Shown here one piece after another: positions 20,717 through 32,900 of a DNA stretch of 64,000 nucleotides. Under the pieces are notes generated by a model. The model worked only from the letters and a program-made list of their open reading frames with translations. It did no database searches and had not been told where the DNA came from. Origin of the DNA: Megascapheus bottae (lineage: Eukaryota; Chordata; Mammalia; Rodentia; Geomyidae); contig JANJXV010000020.1 in assembly GCA_024803745.1 (NCBI GenBank), positions 17,896,777 through 17,960,776 of the forward strand, in the 5' to 3' direction. Position numbers and translations under genes: made by a program. Each line of letters opens with the position of its first letter. The stretch's first letter is position 1.

Positions 20717-22385
20717 AGAAAAATTTATTTTTGAATTATATTTTCCCTTACAGTTATAAGAAGAGAGATCTATATGAGAAAATTGTTTTAATATGAATGC
20801 TACTTTAAACTCATATACCAAATGAACAGGCTTGTATTCTCTCTGGAACAGCTTTCCTTTTCACTGACTTGTAGGCATTTGTCAGACAAAGACTCCAGGG
20901 TGAAGTCACACCTAGACTGCATTTTCCACTTGTGACTCTATCACTCTGTATTTGGAAGCGGGGTGTTGATTGATAGAAGTGCCCAGACTTCTGATGAAAG
21001 GCCATTGGCAACAGTTTGGGAAGTGGAAGGTGGTAGATTTATTCTCCAATAGGAAATAGACACCACAGGAAGTCAGCTATGTTTGAAATTTCAAAAATAC
21101 TTAAATTCGGATGATTTTTATGGCAATTGTTTGGCATCCAATTCTAGAATCTAAGGAAATCCTACCAAAATAGAAAATCGAATTTTAGTCATATGTACTG
21201 ATATCAGAAGATGATCACAAAGAAAATTTAGTATTATGCCTGAAACATTCCTACTGGAGATTTTTCTCTCTAAAGAGGGAGGTTTGGGGATTGAGAGAAA
21301 CCTGAAACCATTTAATATATCTTTTGCTTTCAGGCTGTGTAAGTATCTGCTATCTGCTCTCACATTTGCATTGATGAGGTTTTGAGAAAAAACATACAGA
21401 TCTGCAGTTTTCTTACTGTGTTAAATAATGGAGAAGTGAATACCATAAGGAAGAGAAAATAGTGCAAGGAATACCATTATTCTACTTTGAAAAAAATCCT
21501 TCATTTTCTTTTGGATTTTTGTGTCTTTTGAGTATGATGGAATTGTAAAGTTCATTTTGAGTTGTCCTCAAAGACTAGATATTGGGAATGGTCATTCAGT
21601 GATTTTTTTTTTAAAACCCAGCAGCAGATTTTATTTTGAAGTTTGTAAAATTATGGACACACACATACAAATACAAACACACAGTTTGTAACAACTTACA
21701 TCTATAGGGGTATGTAAAGACATACAGATATATAATTTTAGATATATGCACATAAGAAAATATGCATATATTCTAAACATTGGTATACATGTACATGAAT
21801 ATACATTCTATACATAGATATATATTTATGTTAGTAATACATGCACATAGAAATTGTAATTAACCTAAACCAGTTGTCCTGTCAAAGTCTTTTTCTTGAG
21901 CCCACTGTGGTGTCCAGTAGTTACAGAGAAGTGAAGGGATGATTGCTTCTGTTTTCCTGAAACAGAGTTTCTGGGTACTATTGAAAACAGGCCCAATTTT
22001 GTCATATAAAAAATTGCAACAGTAAGAAGGCATCAAAACCGTCTTTCAGGCTGCTTCGAAAGCTTGATGAAAGGCCAAGTCATTCTTCCCACAGACCCTC
22101 TGGCAGTACTTTCTTGAAAGGTTTCTATGCAGCCTGAAGCTTAAATGGTTCTGAGAACTCTCTTGAAAAAAAAAATAGTTTAAGATTCCAAACCCAAATC
22201 TATAGCTATAAATGAATATTCATGTGGAAACACAAAAGAAATCATGGCACACACAGCTGACAGATACCACACATGACTCAGATAATAATTTCATACTTGG
22301 ACCCATTGTAATAATACTTTCCAATTGCTTTTTAAAAATACTCTTTGGTCATTTTAAAAAATATAATGACTAATTATAATTTTTA
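20717..22385. other. Repeat-poor stretch
   Basis: About 1.67 kb without recognised repeats apart from TA/CA-rich sequence around 21655-21830. The block 21880-22165 has balanced composition and is a candidate conserved non-coding element. No convincing exon. Confidence 0.4.
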
Positions 22386-22602
22386 TTTTTTGGTGGGTCA
22401 TGGGGCTTGAACTCGGCCTGGGCGCTGTCCCTGAGCTCTTCAGCTCAAGGCTACAGCCATACCCTCGAGCCAAGCCCCACTTCCCATTTTCTAGAGGTTA
22501 TTTGGAGATAAGAGTCTCAGGTCCTTCTGTGCTCGGGCTGGCTTTGAACCTTAATCTTCAGATCTCAGCCTTCTGAGGCTGAGTGAGCCACCGCGCCTGG
22601 CT
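22386..22602 (-). repeat. SINE-B, relatively young
   Basis: A minus copy retaining several CpGs ('GGCTTGAACTCGGCCTGGGC', 'GAGCCACCGCGCC'). All three parts are present, with a small deletion in the B1-like part near 22575. Confidence 0.9.
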
Positions 22603-22845
22603 AATTGTGTTATTTTTTGTTTTGTCATAAGTATTCAATGTGTTGATCTATTTGTAAAGTTTTTTTTGACTCTTCTATTTATAACACAAAAACTACCTTG
22701 CAATACCATACAACTTCATATATAAAAGCAAAGGCTCTAGAAGAGTGGTAGACATCTTTGTCTCCTTTTCCTTTTGTTATTGGTGCTATGATATTTCTTC
22801 ATATGTTATAGTTTCCCATGTAATTACTAGAATCAATTGTTGTTG

Positions 22846-22846
22846 C

Positions 22847-22880
<34 letters not shown>

Positions 22881-22881
22881 T
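22846..22881. repeat. (ATT)n microsatellite
   Basis: About 12 ATT units at the A-tail side of the next SINE-B, probably grown from that tail. Confidence 0.95.
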
Positions 22882-22883
22882 TC

Positions 22884-23105
22884 TTCTGGTCCTGGGACTT
22901 GAACTCACAGCCTGGGCACTGTCCTTAAGCTTGTTTTGTTCAAGGCTGGTGCTCTCCCACTTGAGCCACAGCTCCACTTTCAGTTTTTTTTTTAATGGTT
23001 AGTTGGAGACTTGTGGACTTTCCTGCCGGTATTGGCTCTGAAACTGCCTCAGATCTCAGCATACTGAATCGCTAGGATTATAAACCTGAGCCACCTGTGC
23101 TGTGT
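22884..23105 (-). repeat. SINE-B
   Basis: A minus copy with right monomer 'TTCAAGGCTGGTGCTC', linker with expanded T-run (22985-22994) and a diverged B1-like part. Confidence 0.85.
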
Positions 23106-23119
23106 CATTTAATTATTTT

Positions 23120-23314
23120 TAATTTTTTTTTGCTGGTCCTGGGGCTTGAACTAGGTCCTGAGCTCTGGCCTTGGACTTTCTCAAGGCTAGAGGTCTACCA
23201 CTTGAGCCACAGTACCACTTCCAGCTTTTTTCTATATATGTAGTACTGAGGAATTGAATCCAAGTATTCCTTCATACTAGGCAAGCGCTCAATCAGTAGG
23301 CCAAACTTCTAGCT
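23120..23314 (-). repeat. SINE-A
   Basis: A minus dimer, diverged. The left B box reads GAATTGAATCCAAG on plus. It lies head to tail with the preceding SINE-B, making a cluster of (ATT)n, SINE-B and SINE-A. Confidence 0.85.
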
Positions 23315-23474
23315 AAAGCCCAGTTATTTTTTAATGAACTAAAATATTAGAAAATATAAGTCTTATATTTTTCAGATACCATCTCTGCTTAGTTCTCTTT
23401 ATTGTTGCAGGGACTTAAAATTTTTATGGAGAGTACTTTTTACTTGAAATAGAAAATGTTTAACATTTTCTCTT

Positions 23475-23720
23475 TTGGTTTGTACTGGGTTTGAACTTAT
23501 CATGTCTTTCCTAAGCAGGTGTTGTACTGCTTGAGCCATGTCTGCAGAACCTTTCAACTGTTGTTATTTTTTGAGACAGGGTCATACTTTTTGCTTCTCC
23601 TGGATTTCTCCTATTTGTATTTCCCACCACCATGGGATTGATAGACACTCTGTTGAGATAATGTCTTGGGAACTTTATTGTGCCTAGAATCACATAATGT
23701 CAGTTTCCGTGTCAAGATCA
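23475..23720 (-). repeat. Old tRNA-like and B1-like fragments
   Basis: 23475-23552 has a reversed B box ('GGGTTTGAACTTA') and A box ('GCTTGAGCCATG'). 23565-23720 has a reversed B1-like start ('TTTTTTGAGACAGGGTC'). Both are strongly diverged. Confidence 0.45.
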
Positions 23721-24245
23721 GCTAGCTATTGGTTGAGATGCAATCTCTTGAACACTTTCCCCAGCCTGTTCTAAACCCACAATTTTGTGATCTGTGCCTT
23801 TCTAGTCTAGTTAATATTCTATTTGCAAATTTCGGCTGTCTCTAGAAGCTCTCATCTTTGTTTCTTATAGTCAGCAAGAACAGCAGGGATTAGTTAGATA
23901 TCTAGGAATTATCTTGATGAAGAAAACTAGGGCAATTAAAGGGTCTATCATATTTGTTTACCGTGTTTATCAATTTTTAATCCATTCTTCATTCATTCTG
24001 GCTTATAAATTCTTGTATCATACTATATTTAATTTTCTAATTGTTCATATTGTGAAGGAACAAGTCATTGCTAATCTTGTCAGTAACAAACTAAAAATTA
24101 TATTAGTTCATACAAGAGCAAGAGTTGTTCTTTCATCTACTGATATAGGCGAAGTACTAAAATAACAGCTCCTCTCTCTCCCATCCCCCCCTTCTTTGGA
24201 TCACACTACTGACAAATACTTAAAAAATTCTAAAATGGAAAATGG
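23721..24245. other. Unassigned DNA
   Basis: No repeat recognised. The 83-codon plus ORF (23914-24165) lacks any known motif. Confidence 0.35.
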
Positions 24246-24345
24246 AAGTCTCATTATGTTGTTCAGATTGATTTCAAGCTGGTTGGCTTAAAATGATTGT
24301 TCTACCTCCGCCTCCGGTGTTTCTAAGAATATAGGTGTCCACCTA
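24246..24345 (-). repeat. Old B1/Alu-like fragment
   Basis: The plus reading 'GTCTCATTATGTTGTTCAGA' followed by 'CTACCTCCGCCTCC' is the reverse of a B1/Alu body. Confidence 0.55.
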
Positions 24346-26794
24346 TAGGTGTGCATCTGTCTGAAACTTCCAACAGTGGTTATTATTAATAGTTATCTAT
24401 AGATTGGTGATTAGGGCACTTTTACCACTCTTTTGGAGTTCAAGAATAAGGTTGCAATATGAGACATGCACATAAATACCCAGTTATCCATGGTGAAGTA
24501 TGATTTTTAGAAAGTGACCTGAAACATGATGCAAAAATTACTTTTTTTCAATTTTGTTTTTCACAGTTATTGTCGTTATTTGTTAGTTGACCTATGCATA
24601 CACGAGTGTCAGACATAGACAGACAGACAGATGGATAGATTGATGGATGTAGAGAGACACATTGGATCCTCATTTTGTTCTACAGATGGTTGCATATTGT
24701 ATATTGTAAACTTTATCTGTCTAATTTCAGATATTTATATTATATGAAGAAAAATTCCAGAAGTTACTGCTTTGTTTTAAGGGTTGCCTAGTATTCCACT
24801 GGCTAGACAAGTCATAGTTTATTTAAAATATTTCCTGTGGATGCATGTTAGTTTACCTACAGTGATTAGCAGTTAGAAATACTGCTTTGGACAGATTTTC
24901 ATGTATCCTGTTTGTACATGTCATAAATTTCATCATATAATTTGTGCAAACTAACAATAAAAACATCCCCCAAACTAGGTAATGAACAAATAATACTTCA
25001 GCAGAATAGCTCTTTATTTTTGTAGAACAATTGTATCTTCCCAATTCAAACTATTGTAATAAGAAACTTCAGGCACACAAAAATTACCCTGACATTAATA
25101 CTTCTTTGTAATATACCTCTGTCTCATCTCAACTAGCTCTGTGTAATAATATGTGATATCACTATGGTAAAAGCCCTTTTTATTAAGAAAAGAAATTAGA
25201 TCTTTGTTCTTCTTTGATCTCTGGAATTAGAAAAGCTTGAAACTTTGATGCTCTGTGTGTGTGCGCGCACGTGTTTGCATGCATGTGCACACAAAACGAA
25301 ATGTGCTTCCTTATACAAAAAAGTAGATTCTTGTTTTCTTTTCCTCATTTCTTTAATCTACTATGTAATTCATTAAATTATCTGTTTGCATTAACAGGAA
25401 AATTGCATTTCTTTTGCTTTTGTTTTCTTATTAAGTTGTCCTGGGACAGTGTGTCTGGTGGGCAGGATTCTTGATCAAATTTCTAACAAGCTTGATAGCC
25501 TTGTGCTGATAGAATTATGGCTGTAAGAAGTGACCCCCTGAGAAGATGAGTCACAAATAGTCTCTCATATGTTAACAACAATAAAGAAGCTTGACTTTCT
25601 CAATGTATAATTATGGTCATATAGTCCTTCAAATACTTTACTTGCTCTCCAATTAACATCTTTGCATACTGAAGAAATTCCCAGTGGATGCTCAAAGATG
25701 TTACTAAAACAAAGCAGAAGCTTGGGTTTTGTAATATTAATATCCTTGATAGATACATGAGAGCTTGAATGTTGAAGAATTCTTAACTCTTCACCATCAA
25801 AGGTTATTTTGTGTGACACTGAAAATGTCATTTTCTTGAGGCTTTGAAGTTTGTTTTCTCCTTATCATCACCTGGAGAGTTCCCCCAACCTTGCTTATGT
25901 TTACATCAGTCTGTTACCAACAAGGTCTTTAGACATTCAGAACTGGCAATTTTAGCATTGCAACAGGGAAGGAAGACAGATGACTAAATCCCTGGAGATA
26001 ATCTACAAGTATGACGGTTTGGATCATAGCATATGCTGGTAATAGGGAAGAGAATAGGATGACTACGAGGTTGGGGAGGAGAGACATGGCCCCAGGATTC
26101 TTGAAATCTGATGGAGTTATTGGTAGCCTTGGCAGTTCAGGGTTTGAATCCCTTCACACTGTTCTTGGGCCATTACTGCCTTAGAGTTTCTGGTATATTT
26201 GGACTTGACCAGATATAATGATATACAAATAACTGGAAGTCATTGAGTTGAACTTCCAGAGTCATGACAGTTATAATGAGACAACTGACAGCAAGTCATT
26301 GTTAGTGTTTTGCATTTGTAGTATGTCAGCAGCATGCTTGGTGCCATGAAAAATGAGGAAGGAATGCAATGCTGAGAGAACTTGATGAGTTTATGTTGTC
26401 AAGTTTGCAGAGACAGCTCAAGCATTTGGCCATTAGGATAGACTAATGAAAGGTCCTGGACACATGTGCTGAACTCAGTGGTTTTCTTCTCTATCCCCCT
26501 CCCTCTTCTGGGTTTGTCTTGGATATCTCAGTCGAAGCTCAGCAGTTTTCCAACTTGGCTTCATGATGGGCTCATCCAGAGATCTTTAATAAATATGACT
26601 GCTGATTTCTTATCCTGAAGACATTGCTGCAATCAACTAAGACTGTGCTGGGAGTGGTGAATCACTGTGTTGGTCTTGCTGTTGTTTTTGTTGTTGTTGA
26701 TGTCGGTTGTTTTTTATTCAACAGTGCTGATACCCATTACGTTGGAAATAATCTTGGAATTCAAATATTTTTATTTCTGTTCTTTATTTCTTTT
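24346..26794. other. Long repeat-poor stretch
   Basis: About 2.45 kb with no clear SINE or L1. It includes a short GACA/GATG tract (24617-24648), an alternating purine-pyrimidine run with an E-box (25254-25273) and a GTT-rich run near 26680-26710. Small ORFs at 24853-25044 and 25565-25831 (minus), and at 25259-25474, 26624-26815 and 26667-26882 (plus), have no family resemblance. Confidence 0.45.
25254..25273. other. Z-DNA-prone run with CACGTG E-box
   Basis: Alternating TG/CG sequence with palindromic GTGCGCGCAC at 25261-25270 overlaps a consensus E-box at 25268-25273. CpG-dense for this window. Confidence 0.5.
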
Positions 26795-26985
26795 AACTTT
26801 TTCACACATGGCTAGTGGAATACCACTTGAACCACAGCTCCACTTCCGGCTTAAAATTTTTAGTCATTTAATTGGAGATTAGAGTCTTACGGAGTTTTCT
26901 ACTGGGATTATGAACCATAATCCTCAGATCTCAAGCTCCTGAGCAGCTAGAATTATAAGCACAAGCCACTGGCAGTCAACCTATT
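26795..26985 (-). repeat. SINE-B, partial
   Basis: A minus copy lacking most of the right monomer. Retains 'CCACTTGAACCACAGCTCCA', linker 'TTTAATTGGAGATTAGAG' and a B1-like part. Confidence 0.8.
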
Positions 26986-27136
26986 TCTTTTTCTCTCTCT
27001 GGTTATTTATACACAAAAGGAAAATAAATTTTACTAACTGTTCTTCTAGCATAGTTATTAATAAAAGAGATCTCTTGCGTTTCTATAGGGTGTTATATGT
27101 AACATAGTAAAGGTCTTCTGAAGACGATGCTTTAAC

Positions 27137-27316
27137 TTTTTTTTTTGCCAGTCATGGGGCTTGAAATGTCCTTCGACTTTTCTGAAGACTAGAGCTCTAC
27201 CGCTCGAGACACAGCACCATTTCCAGATTTTTCTATGTATGTGGTATCAAGAAATTGAACCTGGGTCTTTGTGCATGCTAGGCAATCACTCTACCACGAA
27301 GTCAAATTCCCAGCCC
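27137..27316 (-). repeat. SINE-A
   Basis: A minus dimer with a short deletion in the right monomer. Flanking CTTTAAC at 27130-27136 and 27317-27323 is a candidate target duplication. Confidence 0.87.
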
Positions 27317-27380
27317 CTTTAACGTTTTCTTAATAGCCTATGGATCTAAAAGTACAGATTTTAAACCCCAGAGAGAATAT

Positions 27381-27388
27381 CAGAGAGA

Positions 27389-27458
<70 letters not shown>

Positions 27459-27610
27459 CAGAGAGAGAGAGACAGAGAGAGAGACAGAGAGAGAGAGACA
27501 GAGAGAGACAGAGAGAGACAGAGAGACAGAGAGACAGAGACAGAGAGACAGAGAGACAGAGAGACAGAGACAGAGACAACAGATAGAGACAGAGACACAG
27601 AGAGAGACAG
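27381..27610. repeat. (GA)n / (GAGACA)n polypurine array
   Basis: About 230 bp: first (GA)n, then GAGACA/GAGAGACA higher-order units. Purine-only over most of one strand, so prone to triplex (H-DNA). The Arg/Glu/Gln ORF on plus (27340-27633) and the Ser/Leu ORFs on minus are translations of the array and not genes. Confidence 0.97.
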
Positions 27611-28112
27611 AATGGGGAGGAAGAGAGATATAGGTATAAGGAGAGACAAGGAGAGAGGAAAAGTATCTTATTGCTAATCTTGGAAGTAACAAACTGCTGT
27701 TTCTGCTGTATTTCATTTTGGTGTAGTTAGACAGGGATCTCTGATTATCAGTATCTCAGAGACTGGATATCCAGATTGAGCTAGACCAAACATATCTGGG
27801 AATGTGTGAATTTTTAATTAAGCACTATATTCTGTGTCACTAAAAGGGAGAGCTGAGTCAATATTCTCACAGTAGAGAGTTTGTTGGAGATAGCCTGTTA
27901 GGATCTACAAAACCCATCCACTTTGATCAGCATTTATGAGATGTTCAGTTTGAAGAGCATTTTTTCCTCAGTGATTAATGAATGGTATTAAATGCTCATT
28001 TCTTCCATTTTGATTTTCTTGTCATATAAATATATTGTATCATAAGAATAATTTTCACCCATGTATTGGTTTCTGAACCTTTCTTTTTTCTTTCCTTTTC
28101 TCCTTTTTCCCC
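27611..28112. other. Unassigned DNA
   Basis: No repeat or gene recognised. It ends in a C/T-rich run that may be the A-tail side of the next SINE. Confidence 0.4.
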
Positions 28113-28316
28113 GTTGATCTGGGCTTGGACTCTGAGCCTGGGCATTGTCCCTGAGCTCTTCAGCTCAAGGCTACCACCCTACCTTTTGAGCAACAGCGCC
28201 ACTCTTGAGATAAGAGTCTCATGGACTTTAGTGCCCCAGCTGGCGTTTAACCACGATCCTCAAATCTCCATCTCCTTAGTAGCTAGGATTACAGGTGTGA
28301 TCCACCGTGCCCAGCT
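28113..28316 (-). repeat. SINE-B
   Basis: A minus copy with a deletion of the linker: 'GCCACTC' is joined directly to 'TTGAGATAAGAG'. The B1-like part 'TAGTAGCTAGGATTACAGG' is well kept. Confidence 0.87.
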
Positions 28317-28545
28317 TGTTTTGGAAATTTTCTTCTCATCTCACCTTATTGTTTTTTTATTTGAATCTACCATCTGAAGTGGTTAGATCATGCCTTGACA
28401 AAGATAATGCTAGGAAAGGATACTAGAGGATTCTCCAAGGGATCATGAGGATATCCTAAAGGCAGCTTGAGTTCCCGATGATACCTTTAATAAGAGAAGA
28501 TGGCAGAGACTCTGACTTATACCACATGCACCCCTTTTCTGCCAC

Positions 28546-28932
28546 TGTTGATATTGTTTGCAATTGGAATATCCCTCAAAGGTATATATGTTAAAGACTT
28601 GGTTACCCATCTGACCCTTCTGGAAGGTAGCAGAAACTGTAAGATGTGGGGCTTATCTGACAGTTTTACATCACCAAAATTGCTCTATGGAAAGGGATTG
28701 TGAGACCACAGGCTCTTCACTTTAATCTTGTTCTTAATAGGCACAGCCTTCTTCTGTGCCATGCTTCCATCATGGCATGCTTACTGTTCTTTACCACGGG
28801 CCTAAGACTAATAGGACCTTCAAGTCATGAACAGGAATCTCTCAAAATATGGGCCAAAAATAAACCTTTGCTCCTTATCAATTGCTTCTGTCATATATAT
28901 ATATGTATATATATTAATGGAAAGCCAATTGT
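28546..28932 (+). repeat. Ancient MaLR/ERVL-type LTR with (TA)n expansion
   Basis: A plus-strand LTR with blocks in canonical order: 'GGAATATCCCTCAAAGG', 'TGTTAAAGACTTGGTTAC', 'AGATGTGGGGC', a polyadenylation hexamer in 'AAAAATAAACCTTTGCTCC', and an end like 'AATGGAAAGCCAATT'. A (TA)n microsatellite at 28893-28917 has grown inside the R/U5 part. The two plus ORFs here (28500-28703, 28700-29095) are chance. Confidence 0.75.
28893..28917. repeat. (TA)n microsatellite
   Basis: Imperfect AT/TATG run replacing a non-repetitive LTR segment. Confidence 0.85.
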
Positions 28933-28975
28933 TGTTTTTCAAGGCCTAGACACTGTCCTTGTGCTTTTATTTTAT

Positions 28976-29203
28976 GTTTTTGTCGGTCGTGAGGCTTGTA
29001 CTGTGGGCTGGGGTGCTGTCCCTGAGCTCTTCAGCTCAAGGCTAGTACTTTACCACTTTGAGCCACTGTGCCACTTCTGGTTTTTTAGTCATTAACTGGG
29101 GATAAGAGTCTCACAGATTTTCCTGCCTGGCCTGTCTTTGAATGATGATTCTCAGATCTCAGTCTCCTGAGTAACTAGGATTACAGGTATGAGCCAACAG
29201 CTC
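28976..29203 (-). repeat. SINE-B
   Basis: A minus copy with all three parts: 'CTTCAGCTCAAGGCTAGTAC', 'GTCATTAACTGGGGATAAGA', 'CCTGAGTAACTAGGATTACA'. Confidence 0.88.
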
Positions 29204-29218
29204 ATTTTAAATTTTTAA

Positions 29219-29470
29219 AATTCCTTCCCAAACAGCTTTATCAGAACAAGGTAGGTAAGTAGTGAGTTGCACATGGCAAAATGTACAAATTGATTTATTT
29301 TACGTAAGTGTCCATGCAATGAACATTGCAAGTGAGATAATAAATATATCCATTTCTCCTACAAGTTTACTGGTGGCCTTCTGAAATCCTTATCTCTGCT
29401 CCCTCCTTTATTTCTCACTCCGATGCAAGCATTGATACCCTTTCTGTCACCATGGATCAGTTTGTATTTT
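29219..29470 (-). repeat. Ancient L1M-type 3' region, first part
   Basis: On plus the reversed L1M pattern: 'GTGAGTTGCACATGGCAAAA', 'GCAATGAACATTGCAAG', then 'CTGTCACCATGGATCAGTTT'. The copy resumes at 29818 ('AGTTTTATATGAATGGGG'). Confidence 0.7.
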
Positions 29471-29662
29471 CACAGTCTTGGCTCTATTGACATTTTGTAT
29501 CAGCTGATTCTTTATTGTAGAGGACTGCCCTGTGCACTGAAGGGGGCTTTGCAGAATCCATGGTGTTTACTCAGCAGATGAAAGTACCAACCTTGACCTG
29601 GTTGTAACAACTGAAAAATGTTCCAGACCTTACAGATGTTCCCTGGAGGGGAGTGGGGAAAG
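29471..29662. mobile_element. MER5-type (hAT-Charlie) DNA transposon relic
   Basis: A non-autonomous DNA transposon: 'GGCTCTATTGACATTTTGTA', 'GGACTGCCCTGTGCACTG', and the end 'CAGATGTTCCCTGGAGGGG' follow the MER5A order almost completely. It lies inside an L1M copy and so is younger than it. The mobilising hAT transposase would have been supplied by another element. Confidence 0.82.
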
Positions 29663-29734
29663 GTGGGGGACAACGCTGGCCCTTGTGTGCCAGTTTCGAG
29701 CATCTTTTGTCTTGTGTGATATAAGGTTGTGCTT

Positions 29735-29816
29735 TGCAACCAGTCTGGCCTTGAACTTGGAATCTTCCAGCCTCAGCTTCAATGCTGGGATTACAATCAT
29801 GAGCCATTATACCCTG
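29735..29816 (-). repeat. Old B1-like SINE monomer
   Basis: The plus reading 'CCAGTCTGGCCTTGAACTTG' and 'GCTGGGATTACAATCATGAG' is the reverse of a B1 monomer. It is classical B1-like, not the dimeric SINE-B type. Confidence 0.7.
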
Positions 29817-29817
29817 T

Positions 29818-29915
29818 TCTAGAGTTTTATATGAATGGGGTTGTAGGGTGTGTATAATTTACATTCGTGGCTTCATTCACTTGTCTACTTACCTGAGAAG
29901 TCATCCTACAGGGAA
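29818..29915 (-). repeat. Ancient L1M-type 3' region, second part
   Basis: Picks up where 29470 stopped, showing that MER5 and B1 were inserted into one L1 copy. Confidence 0.65.
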
Positions 29916-32900
29916 TCTTCTTTTTTCTTTTGTATGTTACTTGACTAGAAGAATTTTCTCACAGTAAATGTTTTATTGTCAAAGTAGGTGGAATATAAAA
30001 TACTGGGCAATGCAAGTAGAATATAGAATATTGGGCAAGAAAAGTCTTGGATTCTGCCTAACATGTCTCCTTACTTCTTATTATGTATTAATGATATGAA
30101 CATATCTATCTTGCTCACTTTGTAGAATTATTCTGGGGATTGAGTCTGTGCTAGACAAAATTCAAACATTCACATTAATTTTACAGCATCTGTGAATGTA
30201 TAAAGTATTTATTTATCAAATCACCTAAGCTGCGCCATGTAAGTCAAGTTTTAGACTAGAGTGCTTATATTTCCAGCCTAGAAAACAAAATTTTGTTTTC
30301 CTAAAGCACACCAAACACGGTGGCTAAGTGAATCAAAAGAAGCATAGCGATGGTAATGAGATGCTGTGCTGACAGAAAACAGAGAGTAAGGGTGAACTGG
30401 AGGAAGAGGAGGTGATTAGACATCCTGGAGTGGCTATGATCTGGGAGATACTGAAGGATGATGATATCAGAGAAATAAATCCCACTGTAATTACAATCAT
30501 GGAAGCCAGGGATCTAAAATGGCATATTACATTGATGGACTAGAAATATCTTAGTATTTTGATAGCACAAAATAACAGAAAATGAACAATACACAAGAAC
30601 TCATCATGAAGAATATATTTGCTCTCATTAATTTGTTTGGGTTTCATTTTATACATCATGGGAAACTTAGTGAAGTATTTTTTTAAAGCAAGAAATACCA
30701 ACTGGTTAGTGTTTTGGAAAGATTGCTTTGGTGCCAGAGCACAGAATTGATTTAAATGCCTGTTCTCATTACTGAAGTCTGGGGATTTTTATTTCATCAA
30801 TATTTTATTGTTTCATTGTCATAAATTAACATCGATTCATGCAATTACATTTCATTACTTAGTGGCAAAAAGTGACTTCTTAAGAGACAGAAGTAATTTC
30901 TTAACATAATTTCAGCTAAGATGGACAGGTAAGTATGTAGAAGGTGTTTTCTTTCTTTTTTATTTTTATTTTTAATGGGTCTTTAATTCAGTAATAACAG
31001 TTTGAAATGACTCTTTTCATTTGGAAACACAGGCAATCCCTTGTTGCTGAAGGATATGTTAGTGGGAGGGTGACTGTGATGAACAAAACAACTCTGCACA
31101 GAAGGAGCCTGGGCAGCTGTCTCCTCCAGACAGAGGTGTGATGACAAGTTGCCCTTTAGAAATGAGACTGAGCCTAGTCTGTACCGAAGAAGGTAGCAGG
31201 CATCTCAAGCCATAAGACCTCATGGCATGTTTTAAAAAAGATAAGAATCTCAAGAAACAGAGATCCTTAATATTTTACCCTCCAGAACAAAGCATTGAGA
31301 ATAGTTCATTGATTTGTATTATCTTCTCAGACAATCTTGAGTCTTTTTTCAAGTGCCTCTCACATACATTTGTCCAGCTCTTGTGTAGTTTGCTGACTTT
31401 TCCAGCACACAATTACCTTTTCCTCCTCTGTTGAATGTCATGAGATCTCATTTTCATTACACAACATTTATGTCATCTCCCACTCTGTTGACAACAAGGC
31501 AAGTCCCAGAAGGTTTCATTTATTCTCAAGTGTGAGCCAAAGCTTCCCAAATTTGTGATAAAGAGCAGGAATGCCATGGTTTCTTTTCCTGCCCCTTCTT
31601 ACTTACAAGGTAGTTCTGATAAACACCAGGCTGTTTTTCCTTTTTGAGCTTAAATTGATTCTCCTGAAAGTGTACGGATGTAGCCTATAGATTGTGTGTG
31701 TGTATGTGTGTGTTGGTGTGTGTTTCTTTATTCTCCCATGAAATGGAAAACTAAGTATTGGAAAATGCAAATAAGATCAAAGAAGGACTAATAAGATGGA
31801 GTAAAAATTTGGGGAATGTCTGGGGATGTAGGAATGATGCTTACTCACTCTGGCTTTGATTCTAGTTTTTTTTTCTAGGAGATATTCCTGGAAAGTCATT
31901 TTTTCTTAAGTTGTCTAAGAAGATATACCTAGGGCCAGTTTATAGCCATTTCTTTGATCTGATGAACATATTACCCAAAACTCTAGAATAAGTAGATACA
32001 ATATAGGCCATAAGGATAAAATAAAAACTGACAAACTCATGTTGATTGGTAGAATCCTCTCTGGGGAGAAGGATGGACAATATTCTCATATATCATACTC
32101 CCATGCTGAACTTAAATCCTAGAGGAAAATGATTGCCATAACAGTTTTAGATCTATAAATTTCCAAATATATGCTATTAAAGGATTCCCCCAGCCTCTAT
32201 CCATGACTAATAATCATTAATATTGTCACTATTTTATATGTATGTGTCATGAAATTAAGAAAAATGGTACTCTCAAAGTGAGAACAAGGAGGCATAATGA
32301 GCTAGAGAGTATTGTTTTAAGCGGTTTCCAGGGATAAATACACACTAGAAAGAGGATAGCAGTCAAGGCAGTGAAGACATATATAGTAACAATTGAAGCT
32401 TGTTCATAGCAGATTTTTACCTTTGATCCTGTTTGAATGAGGCCTGCTGTTGTCCTGTTTGATCACATGGAAGGCTAGATTTCTGTCATGTTCTTTAAGA
32501 TATGATATTCTAGAATTTAAATAATATGGTAACATTAATGTGAACATTGTGAACTACGATTTTCATATAGCATTTGCTTTCTGTGATTAGAGATAAACAA
32601 GGACACTGGCAGGTTTTTGTTCTTTAGTCTGAAATGTCTTTGATTGTCTACTATGTAACAATTGCCTCCTTCTTTTTTTGTTAAAGAATTTATTAACATT
32701 GATTTTTACATCATATTTCAAATGACATGTTTAACAAACAAGTATTCAAGAAGGGAATCTCCCTATATAATCACTGGCACTTAGTTTTTAGAACATAATC
32801 AAAATTAGGCTAAGGGTTTGTATATCATAGATACATATTAATCTATGTAATAAAACATTATGTCTGTAGAGTCATAGGTTTTTATGTCTATGTAGTTGTG

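Noticed and set aside
27340..27716. Long ORFs of Arg/Glu or Ser/Leu repeats on both strands
   Set aside because: They are translations of the (GA)n/(GAGACA)n array; open in several frames because the repeat has no stop codons.
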